Source: Gammaproteobacteria bacterium (GTDB lineage Bacteria; Gemmatimonadota; Gemmatimonadetes; Longimicrobiales; Gaopeijiaceae). Taken from it: a stretch of 18,376 nt of DNA. A model generated the notes under the pieces. It worked only from the letters and a program-made list of their open reading frames with translations. It did not search any database and was not told where the DNA came from. Of the stretch, positions 14,301-18,376 are shown one piece after another; position 1 is the stretch's first letter; each line of letters starts with the position of its first letter. The stretch lies in NCBI GenBank assembly GCA_024638345.1, contig JAHEKL010000022.1, forward strand, positions 1 to 18,376. Reading direction: 5' to 3'. The translations under genes were made by a program, and so were the position numbers.

Positions 14301-14908
14301 CGGACGATCCTCAGCTTTCCATCGTGCTCGGTGACCCCGACACCAATCGTTCCTTCGGAAACCTGGATGACCGGGGCCGGATCGTGGCCGAGTACCGAAT
14401 GCTACGATTCTCGACCGAGCTGCATCCTCTCAGCCTGGTTCGCGAGCGTCTTCCTCCGTCGACGCTCACCTCCGATCGCTTACCCGGTCTCCCCGAAGGG
14501 TCGACCGTGAACCTCGCAGGCATCGTGATCGCTCGGCAGAGACCACAGACTGCCAAGGGTTATGTATTTGTTCTAATTGAAGATGAGAGTGGTCATATAA
14601 ATGTGATTGTCAAGCCGGAGATCTACGAGAAGTATCGTGCGGAGGTGCGTATGGAGCCTTTCCTGTCGGTTCGGGGAAAGCTGAGAAAGGACGGAGCGAC
14701 CCTGAACATCATCGCGCAGGAGATCCGAGCACTTCGCACCGAAGCGGAGCCCGGCCAGGCGGATGCTCGACTTCCAGCCACGCTGGACTACTGGGGGGAG
14801 CGCGGGCCGCGCCGATCCACCGGGAAGCCCTCTCCGCAGGCCACGGACTCCTTCGCTTATCTCAGCTCACTCCGGGAGACTCCCCCCGGAGTGAAGAGCT
14901 TCGGATGA
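11366..14908 (+). CDS. dnaE2: Error-prone DNA polymerase III alpha-type subunit DnaE2
   Basis: A C-family polymerase of 1180 aa, longer than the usual 1050-1100 of DnaE2. The PHP domain opens YIELHTHSGYSF and has ALTDHDGLYG. The palm carries the catalytic acids in PDIDLDF (D470, D472) and FIKIDFLALGML (D621). A helix-hairpin-helix region and a C-terminal OB domain follow. The OB motif RQRPQTAKGYVF is characteristic of DnaE2 rather than DnaE1. In other bacteria DnaE2 performs mutagenic translesion synthesis after DNA damage with ImuB. An Arg/His/Asp/Ser-rich insert of about 46 residues (73-118) interrupts the PHP domain. A short AT-rich segment occurs at 14561-14610. ATG11366 has no Shine-Dalgarno. 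The gene is about 10 kb from imuB and shares its upstream element. Confidence 0.95.
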   Translation: MSTPPYIELHTHSGYSFLDGASHPEELVLRASELGYPALALTDHDGLYGSMEFARSAREAEIRPITGAEITLRECGLSQETPELQRRHDDRGHDDGQRSSKSGDFRGSSRPDEPDHCWHVTLLAETPGGYANLCRLLTEAHRNSPRTNPSLPLDTLLKRTEGLILLTGCRRSPLLGALENSMASGEAFANRLLRGFGPQNVFVELQDNQVRGDPSRMRRLARLADRMGIPVIATGNVHYHRQDRHSLQDVLTAIRHRSTLDGSHGLRRPNSEFHLTDPSEMADRFATRSDALANTLRVAERCRAFDLNEDLGYVFPDFEGNEQGTAMEILTAVTKAALTERYPEDPHAAFPDLSPAEAGGIGALVRKARERKVEAEQRLEEELRLVERHGLGGFFLVYRDIMELAREVAARVRGCAPRASSGLPPGRGRGSSVSSIICYLIGLSHVDPVEADLFLGRFLNDAVGSVPDIDLDFPRDIREQLILEVYEKYGHDHAGLVAIFPTYRLRSAVREVGKTLDLPPGDLEKVSKLAEHRSAAGLREDLALFPEFRDKLDSRQWSLFLERVEEIGGLPRHISQHVGGMIISSRPLVELVPLEPAAMEGRFLCQWDKDSCDDAGFIKIDFLALGMLSLVEEAVDLIAERGKKLDLSRIDLKDPEIYRRIQGGDTVGLFQVESRAQIQMLRRTLPSNIKELAVQVAIVRPGPIVGGAVNPYVRRREAQRNDPAYRIPYDHPLLENALEETLGIIIYQDQVLQVCRDLAGFTDGQAESLRRAMSRKRSKDAMRSHWDAFLEGALARGVDEETAKEVFRQVVGFSEFGFPKSHAAAFALLAYQSAWLRHYFPTEYYVALFNNQPMGFYSLDALGRDARRNGIGIRLPDVNLSRVTCTAEGKDLRVGLGFVRGWGTDIAQQVVQEREQGGTYVSLVDFLRRTPAALKRPAVENLIWVGGLDGLGLTRRELLWQTGLWLGPDEERGRAEGRSDDPQLSIVLGDPDTNRSFGNLDDRGRIVAEYRMLRFSTELHPLSLVRERLPPSTLTSDRLPGLPEGSTVNLAGIVIARQRPQTAKGYVFVLIEDESGHINVIVKPEIYEKYRAEVRMEPFLSVRGKLRKDGATLNIIAQEIRALRTEAEPGQADARLPATLDYWGERGPRRSTGKPSPQATDSFAYLSSLRETPPGVKSFG
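14867..14894. terminator. Inverted repeat at the dnaE2 3' end
   Basis: TCACTCCGGG (14867-14876) and CCCGGAGTGA (14885-14894) form a perfect 10-bp stem with an 8-nt loop, inside the last codons of dnaE2. The convergent DUF4399 gene ends six bases after dnaE2, so there is no room for a separate terminator and this hairpin may serve both directions. There is no U-tract. Confidence 0.4.
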
Positions 14909-14914
14909 CGGTGG

Positions 14915-15397
14915 CTACTCGCCCCCTCCGGTGACCGTGAAGAAGATCGTGTCCACGACCGGAGGGTCTAGCGGAATGTGCACTCCGTCGGCGACGACCG
15001 CGATGATGCGATGTTCTCCCGGAGTCAGTCCCTCCAGCATGTGCACGCTGGTGCCGTCCCCCTTGTGGATGATCCCGTCGACCCCAGCCGGAATGATCTC
15101 ACCCATCGGGGTGACGTCCACGTCCAGGAAGATGTGGTGATGGCCGGTCCCCGGGTCCATCACACCCGCCTCGGTGATCGAGATCCCCGTGGTTTCGAGA
15201 ACGACCTCGACGCCGGGCCCAGCCACCTCAGCGCCATCGCCGGGTTGGACGATCGAAACCGTGCCCGTAGTCATGGGCATCTCGGCCGGCATCTCCTCGG
15301 CATCAGGTGCGTCCATCTCCGGGGTGGTGTCTCCTCCACATCCCGAGAGCGCGAAGAGCGCAGCCACCGGTAGCCACACGATCTGCCGATTTCGCAT
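14915..15397 (-). CDS. DUF4399 domain lipoprotein
   Basis: A 160-aa lipoprotein: the signal peptide ends in LSGC with the lipidated Cys at residue 20. An acidic, Met/Pro-rich linker (23-44) leads to a domain beginning VSIVQPGDGAEV. The GTGHHHIFLD block (83-92) and the later VHMLEGLTPGEHRI and PLDPPVVDTIFFTV match DUF4399, a beta-sandwich family of unknown function. The triple His suggests metal binding, which is inference. ATG15397 is preferred over an upstream GTG because GGGAG lies 8 nt before it and the lipoprotein signal starts there. It converges on dnaE2 with a 6-bp gap. The gene upstream on the same strand ends 117 bp away, and that gap contains a short GC hairpin (15439-15452). Confidence 0.85.
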   Translation of the reverse strand: MRNRQIVWLPVAALFALSGCGGDTTPEMDAPDAEEMPAEMPMTTGTVSIVQPGDGAEVAGPGVEVVLETTGISITEAGVMDPGTGHHHIFLDVDVTPMGEIIPAGVDGIIHKGDGTSVHMLEGLTPGEHRIIAVVADGVHIPLDPPVVDTIFFTVTGGGE

Positions 15398-15514
15398 CGG
15401 ACTATCTCCCCCATCCAAAGTTCTCGTTGACACGGGCCGGGGGCGTGCCCCCCAGTCCCGGACCCGGATATTGTGACGAACCTTGGGCGTGATGGAAACC
15501 CCCGACGTCGGCGA

Positions 15515-16069
15515 TCAAGGATCGCCGGACAGAATTTGAACCCGACGGATGCCGACCTGGCTGAGGCGTGCCTGTAGGCCCCACCAGTCGTCGGTCTCGG
15601 TCGGATTGGGGATCAGAATCCTAAGGCTGAACTGGTCGTCCGCCGCCCTCGCATCGGCGAGGATGCGCACGCCCTCCTCCTCGTCCGTTCCGTACCAGGC
15701 TAACCGAATCTGACCCGATTCGGTGACCTGAACACCCACCGGATCCAGGTTGGACGGATCGTCGACGACCCGCAGTCCCGACGCGGCCGAGGCCGTCCTG
15801 GATCGAACGGTCTCATTCACCTCGGGAGACCCGCCCCCGAAAAACGCGACGTTTCCGGCTCGCGAAATGCGATCCCACAGGCTGGAGGGAATCGACTCGA
15901 CGTCCGCGACGAATACGGACACGTTGACCCGGGCGTCGGGAAATCGCACCAGCTCCCCACGCACCGTGCTGTCGCCCGGACCTTGGCCGTAGACGGACTG
16001 CGCGAGTGGGAAGGCCGTGGTCAAAGCCAGCAGCCAAAGCCGAATCGGAAGATGGGACCTGCGACGCAC
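15515..16069 (-). CDS. Secreted protein of unknown function
   Basis: A 184-aa protein that I do not recognise. Residues 1-28 form a signal peptide (RLWLLALTTAFPLAQSVYG, likely cut before QG). The mature part has a mixed alpha/beta look: NVSVFVADVESIPSSLWDRI, then FFGGGSPEVNETV, then a strand-rich half with GVQVTESGQIRLAWYG and a C-terminal VGIRRVQILSG. There are no cysteines in the mature region and no further membrane segment, so a periplasmic or secreted location is likely. The start is GTG16069 with GGAGGAG 11 nt upstream. The next gene on the strand is the DUF4399 lipoprotein, so the two may act in the same compartment. Confidence 0.72.
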   Translation of the reverse strand: MRRRSHLPIRLWLLALTTAFPLAQSVYGQGPGDSTVRGELVRFPDARVNVSVFVADVESIPSSLWDRISRAGNVAFFGGGSPEVNETVRSRTASAASGLRVVDDPSNLDPVGVQVTESGQIRLAWYGTDEEEGVRILADARAADDQFSLRILIPNPTETDDWWGLQARLSQVGIRRVQILSGDP

Positions 16070-16411
16070 GCCGATCGGGTCTCCTCCGGGTGCGGGCCAA
16101 CGCGGGGCCGGCTTTCAGGTGCGTTTCCGACGGCTCGGGACAGACCCTCGGTCCGAAGGGCGGCAGGATCGCGAGGATGTGACCGAAGACGTCGGCTCGA
16201 TTCTCCAATAATACACCGAGTGTCTTCCGTGAACACGTCGGCCGCCACGAAAGGACCTTCGCAGTCCTAGTGAAGACATCGTATTACCGTCGCGCTGACG
16301 GCGTCCGCGTCGGGTCGCGCTCGTGGCTCGCACAGGTCAGTGGACCGGCGGTAGATTGGGCGATAGCTTCTTCCCCGTTCTTCCGACCAACTTCACCCGA
16401 GGGAACACCAG
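16070..16411. other. Divergent intergenic region, 342 bp
   Basis: No gene is supported here. It separates the minus-strand secreted protein from the plus-strand cytochrome c gene and should hold both promoters. For the minus strand, a TATTAT-like -10 (plus-strand ATAATA, 16208-16213) and TGTTCA (plus-strand TGAACA, 16230-16235) are 16 bp apart. For the plus strand only weak candidates are seen, such as TTCGCA (16258-16263) and TATTAC (16282-16287) with an 18-bp spacer. Confidence 0.4.
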
Positions 16412-16834
16412 ATGGCAGATAGAAAAGGATCGAAAGGAGCCGCCGTTCTCTTCGTCGCCGTCGCCGCGCTCGCGGCCGGATGCGCGAGCGGCGCCGCACC
16501 CGAACCGGGACCGGCCCCGATGGCCGATGCCGCCCCGGCAGCCCCGACGCCCGAGCTGATCGCCGAGGGGCAGCAGATCTTCGGGGGAGCGGGACGGTGC
16601 TCGGTCTGCCACGGTTCGGGGGCGGTGGGTGGCCGATTCGGCCCTGACCTGACCGACGCGGAATGGGCTTGGATCGATCCGGCCAGCCCATCGGCCATGG
16701 CCGATCTCGCGAACTTGATCCGGACTGGGGTCACTGAACCGAGGATTTCCGACACGGGAATGCCCCCGATGGGCGGAGGCAACCTCACGGACGCCCAGCT
16801 CAACGCTCTGGCGGCCTACATCCTGTCGCTCTAG
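16412..16834 (+). CDS. Cytochrome c family lipoprotein
   Basis: A 140-aa protein with a lipoprotein signal (LAAGC, lipidated Cys24), an Ala/Pro-rich linker (25-47) and one class I cytochrome c domain. The heme-binding motif is CSVCH (63-67), and the distal ligand is Met117 or Met120 in MPPMGGG. FGPDLTDAEW and LTDAQLNALAAYI are the usual domain blocks. It is probably anchored to a membrane facing the periplasm and carries electrons for an unknown partner; no oxidase or dehydrogenase gene is adjacent. ATG16412 is preceded by GAGGG at a good distance. The domain resembles those fused to or working with sugar dehydrogenases and terminal oxidases, but the partner cannot be assigned. Confidence 0.92.
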   Translation: MADRKGSKGAAVLFVAVAALAAGCASGAAPEPGPAPMADAAPAAPTPELIAEGQQIFGGAGRCSVCHGSGAVGGRFGPDLTDAEWAWIDPASPSAMADLANLIRTGVTEPRISDTGMPPMGGGNLTDAQLNALAAYILSL

Positions 16835-16880
16835 CCCGCGGTCGACCCCGCTCGCTGCCTCTGACGACCACATGACCGGC

Positions 16881-16901
16881 CCCCCGGAGAACTCCCGGGG
16901 G
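16881..16901 (+). terminator. GC-rich hairpin downstream of the cytochrome c gene
   Basis: CCCCCGG (16881-16887) and CCGGGGG (16895-16901) form a 7-bp stem with a 7-nt loop, about 47 bp after the stop codon. No U-tract follows. The rest of 16835-17010 shows no gene. Confidence 0.4.
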
Positions 16902-17010
16902 ACGCCGAGTCGTCGGGCGGAGCATCGGGGATACCCGACCTCAACCTCCCCAAAGTCGCCCCGGATGTCTGGACAGCCGCCTCACAGCGGTTCCTCCGAG
17001 GATCGACACC

Positions 17011-17055
17011 CGAAAGAAAAAGCTGATTGACATAGGCTAAGTCGTGACGTACGGT
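17011..17055 (+). promoter_or_regulatory. Strong promoter of the cold-shock gene
   Basis: TTGACA (17027-17032) is a perfect -35, 17 bp before TACGGT (17050-17055) as the -10. An A-rich tract (17013-17021) directly upstream resembles an UP element. Transcription would start near 17062, leaving a leader of about 120 nt before the cold-shock start codon. Confidence 0.65.
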
Positions 17056-17082
17056 AGGCTAGGTGAATCCTCAAAGGAGGAG

Positions 17083-17114
17083 CCTGCGCGATGCGCGGGA
17101 GCGGGCAATCCCGC
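17083..17114 (+). promoter_or_regulatory. Structured 5' leader of the cold-shock mRNA
   Basis: CCTGCGC (17083-17089) pairs with GCGCGGG (17093-17099), with one G-U pair and a GAU loop. GCGGG (17101-17105) pairs with CCCGC (17110-17114) around CAAT. Long structured leaders are known to make cspA-type mRNAs temperature-responsive; a similar role here is inference. Confidence 0.5.
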
Positions 17115-17120
17115 AGTTGA
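17091..17120 (+). CDS. Possible 9-codon leader peptide upstream of the cold-shock gene
   Basis: ATG17091 begins MRGSGQSRS and stops at 17118-17120. AAAGGAGGAG (17073-17082), the best Shine-Dalgarno in this region, lies 8 nt upstream. The start codon sits at the loop of a 7-bp hairpin (17083-17099), and a second hairpin (17101-17114) lies inside the ORF. Whether it is translated is unknown. The purine run could instead serve as a binding or mRNA-stability element. Confidence 0.35.
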   Translation: MRGSGQSRS

Positions 17121-17181
17121 CAGGTGAACGATGGGTCCGGGACGCCCGAACCTCGGTTTCACCAATGACACGGAGTACTGC

Positions 17182-17391
17182 ATGCGCACCACCGGCACGG
17201 TAAAGTGGTTCAACGACGCCAAGGGCTTCGGGTTCATTACGCCGGAGGACGGCTCGAAGGACTGCTTCGTCCACCACAGCGCGATCCAGCAGGAGGGGTT
17301 CAAGTCCCTGTCCGAGGGCGAGCGAGTCGAGTTCGACCGCGTCGAGGGCGAGAAGGGCCCGGCTGCGGAGAACGTCGTGAAGGTCGGCTGA
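17182..17391 (+). CDS. Cold-shock domain protein (CspA family)
   Basis: A 69-aa single cold-shock domain, the usual length for this family, that binds single-stranded nucleic acid and acts as an RNA chaperone. GTVKWFNDAKGFGFI holds RNP1 (KGFGFI), and CFVHHSAI is RNP2. The C-terminal GPAAENVVKV is canonical. ATG17182 is preferred because GGAG at 17172-17175 is well placed and the protein then begins as family members do; an in-frame ATG at 17131 would add 17 residues unlike any Csp. It has its own promoter and a leader of about 120 nt. A strong hairpin follows the stop codon. Confidence 0.97.
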   Translation: MRTTGTVKWFNDAKGFGFITPEDGSKDCFVHHSAIQQEGFKSLSEGERVEFDRVEGEKGPAAENVVKVG

Positions 17392-17422
17392 CCCAGAGAC
17401 TCCTCATGGGTGGTCGAAGAAC

Positions 17423-17453
17423 GAGGGCCCGTCGGTAACGCCGGCGGGCCCTC
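17423..17453. terminator. Bidirectional hairpin terminator between convergent genes
   Basis: GAGGGCCCG (17423-17431) pairs perfectly with CGGGCCCTC (17445-17453). The stem continues inward through T-G and three G-C pairs to a TAACG loop, giving about 13 pairs. It lies between the cold-shock gene and the convergent minus-strand gene. A short T-rich stretch (GTTCTTCG) follows on the minus strand; there is no clear U-tract on the plus strand. Confidence 0.6.
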
Positions 17454-17474
17454 TCGCGTCTCGGGGAGTCGAGT

Positions 17475-17975
17475 CTACTGCGTGACCTCCGGCCCCTCTC
17501 CCTCTTCCAGCCACTCTTCTTCCCAAATCCCTTCCCCGACGAGGAAGTTCTGGAGGATCTCGGCCTGCTCGTTGTGCACTGCGACGATCGAGTCGCAGCG
17601 AACCGCCAGCTCGCTCAGCCCCTCCGATTCCGTCTCCCACCGATCGACCGCGTCGTTGTATTCGCCTACGAGCTCCATGTAGCCGTCGTAAGCCTCCGCC
17701 GGCACGCCCCTGGGATCGAGGGATTCGAGCGAGTCGAGATCGCTCCGAAGCCCCTGAGTCTCGCTGGCCAGCCCCTGGAATCGGATCTCGGACCGATCCC
17801 TGATGGACAGGCACGCTTCGACCTCGGCACGTAGGTCGAGGAGATCGTCTCGAAGCCCCTCCGCGACCACGACCGAGGAATGCGCTCGCGAGGCCCGGGC
17901 GAGACGTGAGGCCGCGCCCGCCATCACGAGTAGGAACACCGCAACCGCGATCCAGCGGGTCACACCCGTGATCAT
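17475..17975 (-). CDS. Membrane-anchored helical protein of unknown function
   Basis: A 166-aa protein that I do not recognise. Residues 6-22 (TRWIAVAVFLLVMAGAA) are one hydrophobic segment, an anchor or uncleaved signal, followed by an RLARASRAH stretch. Residues 36-150 are almost entirely helical and acidic, with leucine spacing suggesting a coiled coil (for example GLRDDLLDLRAEVEACL and TQGLRSDLDSLESL). Two or three isolated Cys are present. The C-terminus is strongly acidic (EEEWLEEGEGPE). ATG17975 has GGAGGT 5 nt upstream, a firm start. It converges with the cold-shock gene. A periplasmic orientation is likely but not shown. Confidence 0.75.
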   Translation of the reverse strand: MITGVTRWIAVAVFLLVMAGAASRLARASRAHSSVVVAEGLRDDLLDLRAEVEACLSIRDRSEIRFQGLASETQGLRSDLDSLESLDPRGVPAEAYDGYMELVGEYNDAVDRWETESEGLSELAVRCDSIVAVHNEQAEILQNFLVGEGIWEEEWLEEGEGPEVTQ

Positions 17976-18287
17976 GCACGACCTCCGGCGATTCCGAGGT
18001 CGGTGAGCCTTCGAGCGACAAGATCCGATGTAATCGAGCCCATCGTGTCATCCACCAGCGAGGATCCGCGCACTTCCGGACCTGAAAATCGATGCCATCG
18101 TGCGTCGGATCAAGGCAGCAGCTCGCGGCCCGCCGCGTTCGCGACTCGGGTGCTGGGAGCGTCGTACCGCGCAGGTTGCGACCCGAATGCCGCCGTGCGA
18201 GCATACAGAGTCGCCCGTGCCGCCCACTATGGCGGGGCCAGCGCGGACGGCCAGCTGATCTCGATGTCTCTTACCGGACGGAGTTCG
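17976..18287. other. Intergenic or degenerate region before the edge iscU-like gene, 312 bp
   Basis: No recognised gene. The plus-strand frame that reads into the IscU core is open across this stretch (to at least 18003) without a stop, but the translation (for example VLGASYRAGCDPNAAVRAYR) does not resemble an IscU N-terminus. It may be the upstream region of the edge gene, or a rearranged 5' end. Confidence 0.45.
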
Positions 18288-18376
18288 ATGCAGCTCCAGA
18301 TCAAGGTGGATCAGAAGACCGGCAAGATCGAGGATGCGAAGTTCAAGTGCTTCGGGTGCGGGAGCGCGATCGCGTC
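18288..18376 (+). CDS. iscU: IscU/NifU-type iron-sulfur scaffold, partial, lacking the usual N-terminus
   Basis: The last 89 bases encode MQLQIKVDQKTGKIEDAK, then FKCFGCGSAIAS, running off the right edge. This is the conserved core of IscU and the NifU N-domain, a scaffold that assembles [2Fe-2S] clusters; the Cys of GCGSAIAS is one of its three ligand cysteines. In normal members the residues just before are an 'ACGD-V' segment holding the first Cys and an Asp. Here the same frame reads SLTGRSS instead. GGAG (18280-18283) lies 4 nt before ATG18288, and an alternative in-frame ATG is at 18264. It could be a truncated variant, a frameshifted 5' end, a pseudogene or an assembly join. Confidence 0.7.
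   Translation, partial: MQLQIKVDQKTGKIEDAKFKCFGCGSAIA

Noticed and set aside
17131..17181. Earlier in-frame start of the cold-shock protein
   Set aside because: It would add 17 residues unlike Csp proteins; ATG17182 has a better-placed GGAG and gives the standard N-terminus.
17404..18204. 266-codon minus-strand open frame over the helical membrane protein gene
   Set aside because: Arg/Gly/Pro-rich shadow frame; the 17475-17975 frame has a strong Shine-Dalgarno, a membrane anchor and coherent helices.
18176..18207. TTGCGA/CATACA as a promoter for the edge iscU-like gene
   Set aside because: The spacer is 20 bp or more and the match is poor.
1..18376. CRISPR array, tRNA, rRNA, insertion sequence or prophage
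   Set aside because: No regularly spaced repeats, cloverleaf-like sequence, transposase or phage proteins were seen on either strand.

Overview
The window is GC-rich chromosomal DNA (roughly two-thirds G+C by eye) from a bacterium with lipoproteins, signal peptides, many GTG and TTG starts and an error-prone ImuB/DnaE2 system. The style of the exported proteins (DUF3187, DUF4399, an exported FAH-family protein) would fit Gemmatimonadota or a neighbouring phylum. That placement is an inference: no rRNA or other phylogenetic marker is present. I see no tRNA, rRNA, CRISPR array, insertion sequence or phage gene.

Layout. (1) 1-4092, all on +: imuB, a DUF6504 partner gene, a pterin-4a-carbinolamine dehydratase, a GT4 glycosyltransferase and a type 5 uracil-DNA glycosylase. 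(2) 4150-7055, on +: a TPP riboswitch with an intrinsic terminator, thiC, then a PP2C-type Ser/Thr phosphatase. (3) 7012-8064, on -: a DUF3187 outer-membrane-type protein whose 3' end overlaps the phosphatase gene tail to tail. (4) 8303-9542, on +: an exported FAH-family protein and a YciI-like protein, separated by two strong hairpins. (5) 11157-9683, on -: two small dimeric alpha/beta-barrel proteins and uridine phosphorylase. (6) 11366-14908, on +: dnaE2. (7) 16069-14915, on -: a secreted protein of unknown function and a DUF4399 lipoprotein. (8) 16412-17391, on +: a cytochrome c lipoprotein and a cold-shock protein with a structured leader. (9) 17975-17475, on -: a membrane-anchored helical protein. 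(10) The right edge holds the conserved core of an IscU/NifU scaffold gene, apparently without its normal N-terminus.

The most interesting signal links the two ends of region 1-14908. imuB and dnaE2, partners in the translesion mutasome and often adjacent in other genomes, are about 10 kb apart here. Each is preceded by the same 17-bp element, TTCGG(C/T)TTATCTTCGGT (16 of 17 identical), a direct repeat of TTCGG with an 11-bp period. Both copies lie over a plausible -10 hexamer (TATCTT) in the same register. It looks like an undescribed DNA-damage operator (LexA-type or another regulator) that keeps the split mutasome co-regulated. dnaE2 would be transcribed as a leaderless mRNA from this promoter.

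Other points worth a second look are a variant L5 loop in the TPP riboswitch, a short leader ORF inside hairpins upstream of the cold-shock gene, a signal peptide on a normally cytosolic enzyme fold, an AT-rich island inside dnaE2, and the missing Cys-Gly-Asp segment of the edge iscU.
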